Shown here: piece by piece, positions 8,559 to 16,980 of the stretch
Position numbering within the stretch: position 1 is the first letter of the stretch
How the letters are laid out: every line of letters begins with the position of its first letter
DNA from: an uncultured Actinomycetes bacterium
GTDB lineage: Bacteria; Actinomycetota; Actinomycetes; Nanopelagicales; Nanopelagicaceae
DNA: 60,377 nucleotides
Assembly: GCA_903863015.1 (NCBI GenBank)
Contig: CAIPAI010000016.1
Span: 1-60,377, forward strand
Direction: 5' to 3'
Translations under genes and position numbers: made by a program
The notes under the pieces: model-generated
Databases searched by the model: none
What the model was told of the DNA's origin: nothing
Seen by the model: only the letters and a program-made list of their open reading frames with translations

Positions 8559-9074
8559 TCAGGCAATCGCGCTAGAAGCGCCATAAGGTTCCAAGTACTG
8601 CACCCAAGTGGGGTCGGCCCTTCCAGAACCAAGAATGCGCCAAGCAGCTCCAGCCGGCTCAATCGGCTTGTTGCGCATTCGCCAACCCAAATCTTTAAGC
8701 ATTCGATCGGCTTTCACATGATTGCAACGATGGCACGCGGAGACCACGTTTTCCCACGCGTGTGAGCCACCACGGCTGCGCGGCATCACATGATCAATAC
8801 TGGTTGCGGGAGCATCGCAATAAACGCAACGCCCACCATCGCGAGCAAAAATGGCGCGCCTTGTGAGCGGCACTGCGTGTCGATATGGAACACGAATGTA
8901 CTTAGTCAGTCGGATCACAGCCGGGAGCACAACTTCGCCACCCGGATGTTTCAGTGCGTGTTCAGATTCTTGAACAGTGATGGCGCGATTATTGAGGACA
9001 AGAATGAGCGCGCGTCGGTCAGAGACGACACCGAGAGGCTCGTACGTCGCGTTTAACACGAGTGACTGCCGCAT
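8559..9074 (-). CDS. HNH endonuclease family protein
   Basis: 171 residues from ATG 9074, chosen because relatives start MRxLVLNATYEPL and because a GAAGAAGAG stretch lies just upstream; a longer frame reaches 9149. The N-terminal part (VSDRRALILVLN) is the usual companion domain. The HNH core has CVYC, IDHVMPRSRGGSHAWENV and ACHRCNHVKADR: a four-Cys zinc site around the His and Asn of the nuclease motif. This is a chromosomal actinobacterial family found next to pepN and the truncated globin in mycobacteria. It is not associated with a methylase or a phage. Its target is unknown. Confidence 0.9.
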   Translation of the reverse strand: MRQSLVLNATYEPLGVVSDRRALILVLNNRAITVQESEHALKHPGGEVVLPAVIRLTKYIRVPYRHAVPLTRRAIFARDGGRCVYCDAPATSIDHVMPRSRGGSHAWENVVSACHRCNHVKADRMLKDLGWRMRNKPIEPAGAAWRILGSGRADPTWVQYLEPYGASSAIA

Positions 9075-9220
9075 CCGCTCTTCTTCCCCAGCGCGTGGCC
9101 CGCGCCGTCTAAGGGAATCCTGCCCCGCGTTCGGGTGTTTCTCCAGCATTGACCGGGCGAGCCTCGGCTAAATATTGGGTGAACTCCACGCGTGGAAGCC
9201 ACCCCACCAGCCTTCCCGGC

Positions 9221-9226
9221 TAACCT
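9221..9226 (+). promoter_or_regulatory. Candidate -10 element for leaderless mscS-like mRNA
   Basis: TAACCT (TANNNT) ends exactly 6 nt before ATG 9233, and no Shine-Dalgarno is present. The geometry is the same as at 4018. Confidence 0.5.
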
Positions 9227-9232
9227 AGCCCT

Positions 9233-9787
9233 ATGACTCTGGCGGCCTCCTCCCTCTCGTCCAACTCTCTCTGGCTCTGGTTTAAGAACGCCCCGCTCCA
9301 CGTGCTCACGATTTTGGTGATCTCCTTCGTGGTTCTATGGGTGGGCAGGCGCGCCATCGCGCGCATCATTGCCCGTCTCACCTCAGCACCGGAGAACGGC
9401 ACGCGCCATCACCAACGACGCCGAGAGCGCGCCATGACCATGGGAAGCATCTTGCGTTCCACCATGAATGCCGCAGTCGGCGTGGTTGCTTTAGTGATGA
9501 TCCTTGGCGAACTCGGACTCAACGTGGCACCGATCATTGCAAGTGCGAGCGTGCTCGGATTAGCCGTGAGCCTCGGCGCCCAGAACATCGTCAAAGATAT
9601 GGTTTCGGGAATCTTCATGCTCTTTGAAGACCAGTACGGCGTGGGTGATCACATCATCATTAATGAATCCGAAGGTACTGTTGAATCAGTTGGCCTTCGC
9701 GTCACGACGGTTCGCTCTGCTGATGGCACCCTCTGGTATGTACGCAATGGTGAAATCCTGAAGCTAGGAAATAAGTCGCAACCGTGA
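9233..9787 (+). CDS. Small MscS-family mechanosensitive channel
   Basis: 184 residues. There are hydrophobic segments at about 22-45 and 75-100, followed by the pore-lining helix and beta domain: LGAQNIVKDMVSGIFMLFEDQYGVGD and TVESVGLRVTTVRSADGTLWYVRNGEI. This is the MscS signature in its minimal form, without the large C-terminal vestibule, so it is shorter than E. coli MscS (286). Its role is to release solutes on hypo-osmotic shock in the cytoplasmic membrane (family knowledge). It overlaps the next gene by GTGA. Confidence 0.88.
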   Translation: MTLAASSLSSNSLWLWFKNAPLHVLTILVISFVVLWVGRRAIARIIARLTSAPENGTRHHQRRRERAMTMGSILRSTMNAAVGVVALVMILGELGLNVAPIIASASVLGLAVSLGAQNIVKDMVSGIFMLFEDQYGVGDHIIINESEGTVESVGLRVTTVRSADGTLWYVRNGEILKLGNKSQP

Positions 9788-10140
9788 TCGTGATCTACGA
9801 CGGTCAGTGCGAGTTCTGCCTCAATTGCGTGAAGTGGATCCAATCTCGTATTTCGCTTGAAGCCATCCCCTACCAAGAAGCTGATCTCACTCAACACATG
9901 CTTTCGGAGCAGGAAGCCCAGGAATCGGTGCACCTGGTTCTAGCAGATCGCACTCTCTCCGGCGCGGACGCAGTTGCGCACTTACTCAAATCAACTCGGT
10001 GGCGAGGTCTGGGATTAATGATCTCAACATTCCTGCCGCTGAGTCGATTTTGCTACGGGTGGGTCGCTCGGCATCGCAATTCTGCGATCGTGAGGTTTAT
10101 CAACCTCTTAGTGATGAAGACTATCGATCAGGGGCGTTAA
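9784..10140 (+). CDS. DCC-family thiol-disulfide oxidoreductase-like protein (DUF393)
   Basis: 118 residues from GTG 9784, translationally coupled to the mscS-like gene (GTGA overlap). The N-terminus IVIYDGQCEFCLNCVKWIQ carries the DGxCxxC motif of the DCC family, and LADRTLSGADAVAHLL is the second conserved block. A thioredoxin-like fold is predicted; the biochemical role is poorly defined. Its last 20 bp overlap the convergent globin gene. Confidence 0.85.
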   Translation: MIVIYDGQCEFCLNCVKWIQSRISLEAIPYQEADLTQHMLSEQEAQESVHLVLADRTLSGADAVAHLLKSTRWRGLGLMISTFLPLSRFCYGWVARHRNSAIVRFINLLVMKTIDQGR

Positions 10141-10501
10141 CTAAAGAGAAGGCAGCAGCTTCCAAATACTTGGAAAGTTCAGCGTGCAATGCTGGCACTA
10201 ACTCCAAGGCATCAACAGCGCTCTTCATATGTTTCAGCCATGCATCGCGCTCTGCTCCAGTAATTTCAAAGTGTGCATGGCGCATGCGCAGCCGTGGATG
10301 GCCACGTTGTTCCGAGTAAGTTCCAGGGCCACCCCAGTACTGCATCAGGAAAAGGGTAAGGCGCTCTTTAGCACCTTCCATGTCATCATCCGGATAGAGC
10401 GGGCGAAGGAGCGGATCAGTGACCACACCTTCGTAGAAGAGATCCACCAACTTTTCGAATACGGGCGCCCCGCCGATGGCTTCGTAGAAATTCTCGCTCA
10501 T
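10121..10501 (-). CDS. glbO: Group II truncated hemoglobin
   Basis: 126 residues. YEAIGGAPVFEKLVDLFYEGV, PLYPDDDMEGAKERL and FLMQYWGGPGTYSEQRGHPRLRMRHAHF are characteristic of trHbO; the proximal heme His lies in RMRHAHF and the conserved Trp in DAWLKHM. It binds O2 and, in relatives, takes part in NO or peroxide chemistry. It overlaps the upstream MFS gene by 4 bp (ATGA), so it is second in that transcript, and it converges with the DCC gene. Confidence 0.93.
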   Translation of the reverse strand: MSENFYEAIGGAPVFEKLVDLFYEGVVTDPLLRPLYPDDDMEGAKERLTLFLMQYWGGPGTYSEQRGHPRLRMRHAHFEITGAERDAWLKHMKSAVDALELVPALHAELSKYLEAAAFSLVNAPDR

Positions 10502-11769
10502 GGCTTTGATTCTAGCGGGCGCGCCTTTGGATCAATGAACATGACGATGATCGCAGCCGCAAAACAGAGAGCTCCCCCTGCATAAAAGGCGAGAACATAA
10601 TCGCCGAAGTGCACGCGCATAATTCCGGCAGCAAGTGCGGCCACCGATCCACCAATCATGTGAGTAGCGAAAGTCCAACCGAAAACCACTGCGCCGCGTT
10701 CTGGACCAAAGATTTCGCGGCAGAGCCAAATCGTGGGGGGAACAGTGGCCACCCAGTCGATTCCATAAAAAATTGCGAACACGACCGTGCTGGGATGAAC
10801 GGATGCAAAAAGGATGGAAGGGAGGAAGAGAAGTGAAAGCCCGCGGAATGTGTAGTAAACGAAGAGCAATTTTTTCGCTGGGATTCGATCAGTCAACCAA
10901 CCTGAAGCAAAAGAACCAAGGACGTCGAAAACACCCACAAGTGCGAGCAGGCCCGCCGCAGTCGTCTCCCCCATTCCATGATCGTGCGCAGCCGGGATGA
11001 AGTGACCTCCAATGAGACCATTTGTAGAGAGACCACAAATGAAAAATGATGCAGCCAAATAGAGGAATTGCTTGGTCCGAATAACTTCCCGAAGCGTCCC
11101 CACCGCAAACTTGGCCGGATTTCCCAAAGTACGAGGGGCTTCCACCCACGAACTCTGATCTGCTCCATATGGCATGGCACCAATCGCACTTGGCCTCTCC
11201 TTCATGAAGAAGAAAACAATTGGGATCATTAGGAGCGCCAGACCAGCAGCTATCAGCGATGCAGATCGCCAACCATGTGCCACAGTCACTCTTGAAATGA
11301 TTGGCAAAAAGAGTAAATTTCCGGCAGCAGAGGCGGCGCCTAATCCACCAATGACCATTCCGCGTTTTGCGACAAACCACCGGTTTGCAATGGTGGCCGC
11401 AAAAACAAATGCCATCGATCCCGTGCCGCATCCAACCATGAATCCCCAGCAGATCACGAGTACCCAAGGTGAGGTTGCGTAAATCGCTAAACCGGCGCCC
11501 AGACCAATGGACGCCAGCGCCCCCATCACCACGCGGCGCACTCCAAAACGTTCCATTAACGCGGCAGCAAAAGGCGCCGTGAGCCCATACATCAAAATAT
11601 TGACGCTGAGCGCCACAGATATATCTGCTCGAGACCAACCAAACTCATCTTCGATGGGAACCACTAAAACTGAAGGGGTAGATCGCATTCCTGCGCCGCC
11701 GATCAGGGCCAAAAATCCAACGGCGGCTGCCACCCAAGAAGGGTGAACGCTCTTAAGGCGTCTGATCAT
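10498..11769 (-). CDS. MFS transporter
   Basis: 423 residues with about 12 hydrophobic segments. The N-terminal half has the loop ALMERFGVRRVVMG between TM2 and TM3, and the N-terminus resembles the oxalate/formate and monocarboxylate group (EDEFGWSRADISVALSVN). The C-terminal half includes GWLTDRIPAKKLL. It is cytoplasmic-membrane located and probably proton-coupled; the substrate cannot be read from the sequence. It overlaps the upstream thioesterase by 4 bp and glbO by 4 bp, so thioesterase, MFS and glbO form one operon. Confidence 0.85.
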   Translation of the reverse strand: MIRRLKSVHPSWVAAAVGFLALIGGAGMRSTPSVLVVPIEDEFGWSRADISVALSVNILMYGLTAPFAAALMERFGVRRVVMGALASIGLGAGLAIYATSPWVLVICWGFMVGCGTGSMAFVFAATIANRWFVAKRGMVIGGLGAASAAGNLLFLPIISRVTVAHGWRSASLIAAGLALLMIPIVFFFMKERPSAIGAMPYGADQSSWVEAPRTLGNPAKFAVGTLREVIRTKQFLYLAASFFICGLSTNGLIGGHFIPAAHDHGMGETTAAGLLALVGVFDVLGSFASGWLTDRIPAKKLLFVYYTFRGLSLLFLPSILFASVHPSTVVFAIFYGIDWVATVPPTIWLCREIFGPERGAVVFGWTFATHMIGGSVAALAAGIMRVHFGDYVLAFYAGGALCFAAAIIVMFIDPKARPLESKP

Positions 11770-12173
11770 TCTTGCTCTAGAAAAGGTGCGAGCGCTTCTT
11801 TCTCAGCATCATTCATCCTTCGAGGACGCTGGCTCTCCAAATCAAAGGGCACCATCACGCTCTTGGCGCGCGCATAGGCACGCTCGTCATCGCGCAGTAG
11901 GTATGCGAGTTCGAATTTTGAGGCAAGTACCTTGGTCGCCCATATCTCGATCGTGATCGGTGCCTCGCGCCACTCCATCGGAGCCAAGTAATCGATCTCG
12001 TGCCGTGCTACGACAATTCCTCGAGCCAGTGGCTTTAACCCTGCACGCGCCGGATGCACCCAGAACATATCAACGCGCGCCTCTTGCAAATACTCGAGAT
12101 AAGCAACGTTATTGACATGTTGAAATGCGTCGATATCTCCCCAGCGCACCGGGCATTGGAAGATGTGGCGCAT
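11766..12173 (-). CDS. 4HBT-family acyl-CoA thioesterase
   Basis: 135 residues. A hotdog-fold protein with the catalytic-region motif RWGDIDAFQHVNNVAYLEYLQEAR (Asp and the His-Val-Asn triad of the 4-hydroxybenzoyl-CoA thioesterase family). The corresponding mycobacterial locus also has a thioesterase near ettA and ssb. It starts 11 bp after the ettA stop and is probably cotranscribed with it. The acyl-CoA substrate is unknown. Confidence 0.9.
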   Translation of the reverse strand: MRHIFQCPVRWGDIDAFQHVNNVAYLEYLQEARVDMFWVHPARAGLKPLARGIVVARHEIDYLAPMEWREAPITIEIWATKVLASKFELAYLLRDDERAYARAKSVMVPFDLESQRPRRMNDAEKEALAPFLEQE

Positions 12174-12184
12174 AGACGAACTAC

Positions 12185-13855
12185 CTAGCGAGTGAGCTTG
12201 CGATATGTGGCGCGATGGGGACGAGCAGCATCTGCACCAAGGCGTTCAATCTTGTTCTTCTCATACGATTCAAAGTTTCCTTCAAACCAGAACCATTGAG
12301 AGTCACCTTCGTACGCCAAGATGTGGGTAGTAACGCGGTCAAGGAACCAGCGATCGTGGGAGATCACTACCGCACAGCCCGGGAATTCTAGTAGCGCATT
12401 TTCTAATGAACCTAGAGTTTCTACATCGAGATCGTTTGTGGGCTCATCGAGTAGTAAGAGATTGCCACCCATCTTGAGAGTAAGCGCCAGGTTAAGTCGG
12501 TTGCGTTCACCACCCGAGAGGATGCCGGCCGCTTTTTGTTGGTCTGGGCCTTTGAAACCGAAAGCAGACACATAGGCCCGACTTGGCATTTCTACTTGAC
12601 CCACCTTTAAGAAATCCAAGCCATCGGAAACAACTTCCCACAGTGACTTCTTAGGATCGATCCCGCTCCGTGACTGATCAACGTAAGAAATTCTTACTGT
12701 TTCACCGATCTTGACGGTGCCTTTATCTGGCTGCTCTAAATCTTGCAGCATCTTGAAGAGCGTGGTCTTACCTGCACCGTTAGGCCCGATGACGCCGACG
12801 ATACCGTTGCGTGGCAAGGTGAAGGAAAGATCATCAAAGAGAAGTCGATCGCCGAAGCCCTTGGAGAGATGATCAACTTCCACAACGACATTACCAAGGC
12901 GTGGCCCCGGTGGAATTTGAATTTCGTCGAAGTCAAGTTTGCGCATCTTGTCTGCTTCGGCAGCCATCTCTTCGTAGCGCGCAAGACGTGCCTTTGACTT
13001 CACTTGGCGACCCTTGGCGTTTTGACGTACCCAATCGAGTTCCTCAGCAAGGCGCTTGGCCCGCTTCACATCTTTCTGGCCCTCTACCTTGAGACGTGTG
13101 GCTTTGGTTTCCAAGTAAGTGGAGTAGTTGCCTTCGTATGGATAGGCACGACCACGGTCGAGTTCCAAAATCCATTGCGACACGTTGTCCAGGAAGTATC
13201 TATCGTGAGTAATCGCGACCACCGCGCCTGGGTACTTTGCTAAGTGTTGCTCGAGCCATTGCACGCTCTCGGCATCCAAATGGTTTGTGGGCTCATCAAG
13301 GAGAAGAAGATCAGGTGCTTGAAGGAGCAACTTGCAGAGCGCAACGCGACGTCGCTCTCCACCAGAGAGTACTTTCACATCTGCATCAGGAGGTGGGCAA
13401 CGGAGTGCATCCATCGCTTGTTCTAATTGCGCGTCAAGATCCCATGCATTTCGATGATCGAGTTGCTCTTGCAGCTCCCCCATCTCTGCCAAAAGTTTGT
13501 CGTAATCAGCATCGGGGTTTGAACCCATCTCTTCGCTAATTGCATTAAAGCGATCGAGTAGGCCCATGGTCTCGGCAACACCCTCTTGTACATTTTCTAG
13601 GACGTTCTTCTCTTCGTTGAGTGGTGGCTCTTGTAGGAGAATGCCCACCGAATAGCCTGGAGAAAGAAATGCTTCACCATTGGAGGGCTGTTGAATACCA
13701 GCCATGATTTGCAGAACGGTCGACTTACCTGCGCCGTTGGGCCCGACCACGCCAATTTTGGCTCCGGGATAGAACATTAAGGTGACGTCATCAAGAATGA
13801 CTTTGTCGCCGTGCGCTTTGCGCGCTTTCTTCATCGTATAAATAAATTCGGCCAC
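12185..13855 (-). CDS. ettA: Energy-dependent translational throttle protein EttA (ABC-F)
   Basis: 556 residues from GTG 13855, chosen because the family begins MAEFIYTMKKxRKAHGDK and AAGG lies 8 nt upstream; an in-frame GTG at 13864 is the alternative. It is a cytoplasmic ABC-F ATPase that binds the ribosomal E site and gates the first elongation step. Two ATPase domains are visible, with Walker A GPNGAGKST near residue 38 and GPNGAGKTT near 350, signatures LSGGERRR and LSGGERNR, and the Lys/Arg-rich linker between them. There is no transmembrane domain. Confidence 0.96.
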   Translation of the reverse strand: MAEFIYTMKKARKAHGDKVILDDVTLMFYPGAKIGVVGPNGAGKSTVLQIMAGIQQPSNGEAFLSPGYSVGILLQEPPLNEEKNVLENVQEGVAETMGLLDRFNAISEEMGSNPDADYDKLLAEMGELQEQLDHRNAWDLDAQLEQAMDALRCPPPDADVKVLSGGERRRVALCKLLLQAPDLLLLDEPTNHLDAESVQWLEQHLAKYPGAVVAITHDRYFLDNVSQWILELDRGRAYPYEGNYSTYLETKATRLKVEGQKDVKRAKRLAEELDWVRQNAKGRQVKSKARLARYEEMAAEADKMRKLDFDEIQIPPGPRLGNVVVEVDHLSKGFGDRLLFDDLSFTLPRNGIVGVIGPNGAGKTTLFKMLQDLEQPDKGTVKIGETVRISYVDQSRSGIDPKKSLWEVVSDGLDFLKVGQVEMPSRAYVSAFGFKGPDQQKAAGILSGGERNRLNLALTLKMGGNLLLLDEPTNDLDVETLGSLENALLEFPGCAVVISHDRWFLDRVTTHILAYEGDSQWFWFEGNFESYEKNKIERLGADAARPHRATYRKLTR

Positions 13856-13905
13856 GTACGTCACCTTACCGGGGACGGGCGTGACCGAAGAAACTGGCGC
13901 TCGGG

Positions 13906-14370
13906 TTAGGCCGCGTTCTCCTCTAAAAGTTCGCCATCTTGCTCAGCTTGACGAAGGAGGCCTTCGGCGATGGCGGCTGCCTCATCCTCTGGCTCGATCA
14001 TCACCGCTGGGCGACTAAAGGTCGTAACTCCCCTCATCAGATCGTGCCCTACATGGGAAGCCTCTACCTCCAGACTCTGACCGCTGGAGGTCGCCCCACC
14101 ATCGAGCGCCTTCTGCCAGGTCGACATGCGGAGGCGGCCGACCACCACCACTGGCTCTCCACGTTTTAGCGATGCCGTCACATTGGCTGCCAGCTGCCCA
14201 AAGACTGAAACTGCCAAGAAGGTGGGATCGCCATCAACCCAGCCCTTGCCCTTAATCCATCGACGGTCCGGAACTGCTAATCGAAAGACCGCCACCTGAC
14301 GTCCACTTGCAGTGGCAAGTGACTTCACTTCGGTTGCTACATTTCCCATGAAAGTAACTGGAATGCTCAT
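13906..14370 (-). CDS. ssb: Single-stranded DNA-binding protein (short paralogue)
   Basis: 154 residues. The OB-fold has VTFMGNVATEV, VAVFRLAVPDRRW, FLAVSVFGQLA and LKRGEPVVVVGRLRM. The tail ends GELLEENAA and lacks the acidic DDxIPF tip with which canonical SSB recruits partners, so this is probably the accessory actinobacterial SSB, the counterpart of the one beside ettA in mycobacteria. AAAGGAG lies just upstream of ATG 14370. It is 50 bp upstream of ettA in the same direction. Confidence 0.9.
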   Translation of the reverse strand: MSIPVTFMGNVATEVKSLATASGRQVAVFRLAVPDRRWIKGKGWVDGDPTFLAVSVFGQLAANVTASLKRGEPVVVVGRLRMSTWQKALDGGATSSGQSLEVEASHVGHDLMRGVTTFSRPAVMIEPEDEAAAIAEGLLRQAEQDGELLEENAA

Positions 14371-14525
14371 CTCGATCTCCTTTGCTGCGTCTCCTCCCCA
14401 TTTGGGAGCCTGCGTAGCCTTGAGCCGAGATATTCGTAAGCCAAGAGTGAATTCTTAGCCTGGGGATCCGCGAAGCGCCTGTGGACTGCGGTGGCATCCA
14501 AGAAGACCGGTAATCTTGCAGACAA

Positions 14526-14602
14526 GTGCCCGTAGCTCAGCTGGATAGAGCACCCGCCTTCTAAGCGGACGGTCGCAGGTTCAAATCCTGCCGGGCGCGC
14601 CA
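14526..14602 (+). tRNA. tRNA-Arg (anticodon UCU)
   Basis: 77 nt. Acceptor GTGCCCG pairs with CGGGCGC (one T-G pair), the D-arm is GCTCAGCTGGATAGAGC, the anticodon loop CTTCTAA gives UCU, and the T-arm is GCAGG-TTCAAAT-CCTGC. The discriminator is G, and CCA is encoded at 14600-14602. Confidence 0.97.
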
Positions 14603-14630
14603 ACATCTTCTGACGGAAGAAAACTCCCCG

Positions 14631-14667
14631 AAAAAAGCGTAGGGGCCCGGAGTTGCCTCCGAGCCCC
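14631..14667 (-). terminator. Rho-independent terminator after pstS
   Basis: On the minus strand, 34 bp after the pstS stop, an 11-bp GC-rich stem (14657-14667 with 14642-14652, one wobble) closes a GCAA loop. It is followed by TACGC and six T residues (14631-14636). Confidence 0.9.
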
Positions 14668-14700
14668 ACACGCCCCTCCCCGAAAGGGACGGATTACTAG

Positions 14701-15939
14701 TTAGCCAATCGCCGCGATGTTCGCAGCTGCAACGGATGCAAGCCCGCCAGTGACTACGATGTAGCCCTTCGATACAGCATTCGCGGTTGCGCATGTGGTG
14801 AGAACGTAGGTCATGAACTCCTTGACTGCTGCTTGCTTGGCAGCATCTTTTCCGCCACCGTAAGCAAGACCATATGCGAATGAGGAGAGCGTGTACGAGC
14901 CTGATACCTTGCTCTTCACATCAACAGTGAGCGTTCCCTTAGCACCTGGAAGGTAGTTGTTGAGGAAGACTGCAGTGCCTTCAGGTGATGGGGCTACGTA
15001 TTCGCCTGCACCATTTTGCAACTTAGCAATGAGTAGCTTGCGCTCAGTTGCGTAAGAGGTTTCTGCGTAGCCAATTGAGCCATCCTTGGACGCAACACCG
15101 TTTGCCACACCATCAGAACCGCTAGCACCTTGGAAAGTACCGGCCGGTACTGAATCTCCTGGGAATGCAGAGGTGAAGGTTTGTTGTCCGGCAGAACCAG
15201 CCTTGGTCCATGTGGTGGCGTCAAGAACGGTAAGCCAGTTAGTCAAGATTCCAGTGGAACCTGACTTGTCAGAACGGAACCAGACGGTGATCGAAGTGGA
15301 AGGAAGCTTGGCGCTTTCCACAACATCCTTGGTGCCAGTCACCACATCTTTGGTGCCAGTCTTGACTTTCACCATGATGGTCTTACCCTTTTTGTCTTTC
15401 ATTGGCTTCTTGGTCTTTGGATCGACCTTGGCCTTCATTGCATACACATCTTCCTTGCCATACACAGGAACCTGAACGGTCTTGTTGTTATCAGCGACGA
15501 TCGCTGCGTCGTTCCACTTGGTGATTTTGCCTGCGTAAATTCCCGAAAGGGTCTTTGCGCTGAGGTTAAGGGTGTCGTTGTATCCATCGAGCTTAACCAT
15601 GATGGCAAGTGGGAAGCCCACGTTAGGTATGTACAAGAAATCGGATGGCTTGGCTTCCGTGCTGCCATAGGCTGCATCTGAGAAAGCGAAGTCAACGGTA
15701 CCGGCGGTGAGAGCTGAACGTCCTGCACCAGAGCCGCCACCTGCGTAGTTCACAGTGTTGCCAGAGGCCTTTTGGTAATCAGGGATACATACATCGAGGA
15801 GGTTCTTCACAGCTGTTGAGCCGGAACCGCTGATGGTCACTGCTGCGTGGGCAGGAGCTGCCACAAGAGCCGTAACGAGAGCTGCAGAAATCAGAGCCGT
15901 GGCTCCGATGTTAAACCGACGTCCGAGACGAAGAGTCAT
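14701..15939 (-). CDS. pstS: PstS-like phosphate-binding protein
   Basis: 412 residues. Captures phosphate outside the membrane for the Pst ABC importer. Motifs include ISGSGSTAVKNLLDVCIPDY, GGGSGAGRSALTAG, FSDAAY, RSDKSGSTGILTNWL and GYAETSYA. The signal peptide ends at AHA-A near residue 32 and has no lipobox Cys, unlike most Gram-positive PstS, so it may be released or held in another way. A Lys-rich insert at about 170-205 (KVDPKTKKPMKDKKGKT, then a GTKDVV duplication) is not usual for the family. ATG 15939 is preceded by AAAAGGA. It lies downstream of pstB with a 135-bp gap. Confidence 0.9.
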   Translation of the reverse strand: MTLRLGRRFNIGATALISAALVTALVAAPAHAAVTISGSGSTAVKNLLDVCIPDYQKASGNTVNYAGGGSGAGRSALTAGTVDFAFSDAAYGSTEAKPSDFLYIPNVGFPLAIMVKLDGYNDTLNLSAKTLSGIYAGKITKWNDAAIVADNNKTVQVPVYGKEDVYAMKAKVDPKTKKPMKDKKGKTIMVKVKTGTKDVVTGTKDVVESAKLPSTSITVWFRSDKSGSTGILTNWLTVLDATTWTKAGSAGQQTFTSAFPGDSVPAGTFQGASGSDGVANGVASKDGSIGYAETSYATERKLLIAKLQNGAGEYVAPSPEGTAVFLNNYLPGAKGTLTVDVKSKVSGSYTLSSFAYGLAYGGGKDAAKQAAVKEFMTYVLTTCATANAVSKGYIVVTGGLASVAAANIAAIG

Positions 15940-16074
15940 TCGGGGGTCCTTTTCGTGTGAGTAGTTGTTTTCCTACCCGAAATTTATGTACCAAAGTGAA
16001 ACGAAAGACCTCGGCAAGGCAAACGCCCACCGACGTGAAAGTGAACAGTAAGTGTCTTGAACTAGTGCCCAGAA
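15940..16074 (-). promoter_or_regulatory. pstB-pstS intergenic region with PHO-box-like site
   Basis: 135 bp between pstB and pstS. On the minus strand GTTCACTTTCACG (16034-16046) resembles the GTTCAC-type repeats bound by PhoP in Actinobacteria, and GTTTCACTTTGG lies further down at about 15992-16003. An AT-rich TACATA (about 15986-15991) could be a -10. The region suggests a separate phosphate-regulated pstS promoter. This is inference from consensus resemblance. Confidence 0.35.
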
Positions 16075-16980
16075 TCAGCCGAAGCGGCCGGTGACGTAGG
16101 CCTCGGTGCGGGGATCTTTTGGACGTGAAAATATCTCGCTCGTCGGCGCAGTTTCGATCAATTGACCGGGCCCACCATCGCTCAAGAAAAAGCCGGTGTA
16201 ATCAGAGACGCGAGCAGCTTGTTGCATATTGTGCGTCACAATCACGACGATGACCGATTCGATCAGTTGACGTACGGTCTCTTCGATCTTCAGAGTGGAG
16301 CCTGGATCGAGTGCTGAGCAGGGCTCATCCATCAAGAGCACTTCTGGTTTTACCGCAAGTGCCCGTGCGATGCAGAGGCGTTGCTGTTGCCCGCCGGAGA
16401 GCGAGCCACCATGCGCCTTGAGACGATCTTTGACCTCGTTCCAGAGACCAGCACGATGCAAGCACTCTTCCAGTAGGTCGTCTTTATTTACTGCCTTGAG
16501 CTGAGCCAATTTGAGGCCCGCAAGGACATTCTCTGCGATGGTCATAGAAGGGAAAGGGTTTGGCTTCTGAAAAACCATGCCTACCTTCAAACGAATCTTG
16601 GTGACATCCGTTCCTGGTTCATAAATATCTTTGCCATCGAGAAGAACTTCGCCAGCCATGGCAGCACCTGGAATGAATTCGTGCATCCGGTTGAGGGTGC
16701 GCAGGAAGGTGGATTTACCGCAGCCCGATGGACCAATCAACGCAGTGACAGTGCCTGCGGGGAAGTCAAGGTTCACATCAGCCAACGCGTGATGCTTGCC
16801 AAACCATGCATGGACACCACGCGCCTCAAGGCCTGTGCCGAGTGGCTGAGAGCCGGGCGCCGAATGATGACTCGCTACGGACGCAAGTGATGAGATCTCT
16901 GGTTGTGACACTGCTTCCTCCAGGTACGCCTTGGTTGAAATATTATCCTTATTACCTTCAAATTCCATCACGTCACTCAT
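16075..16980 (-). CDS. pstB: Phosphate ABC transporter ATP-binding protein
   Basis: 301 residues from ATG 16980, which overlaps the pstA stop (ATGA); a longer frame starts at 17058 inside pstA. It powers phosphate import. Walker A is GPSGCGKST, with the PstB-typical [18 protein letters not shown] following; the signature is [15 protein letters not shown], Walker [13 protein letters not shown], and the H-loop TH in [10 protein letters not shown]. An extra N-terminal stretch of about 50 residues rich in Ser, Glu and Gln precedes the ATPase core, longer than in most PstB. Confidence 0.96.
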   Translation of the reverse strand: MSDVMEFEGNKDNISTKAYLEEAVSQPEISSLASVASHHSAPGSQPLGTGLEARGVHAWFGKHHALADVNLDFPAGTVTALIGPSGCGKSTFLRTLNRMHEFIPGAAMAGEVLLDGKDIYEPGTDVTKIRLKVGMVFQKPNPFPSMTIAENVLAGLKLAQLKAVNKDDLLEECLHRAGLWNEVKDRLKAHGGSLSGGQQQRLCIARALAVKPEVLLMDEPCSALDPGSTLKIEETVRQLIESVIVVIVTHNMQQAARVSDYTGFFLSDGGPGQLIETAPTSEIFSRPKDPRTEAYVTGRFG

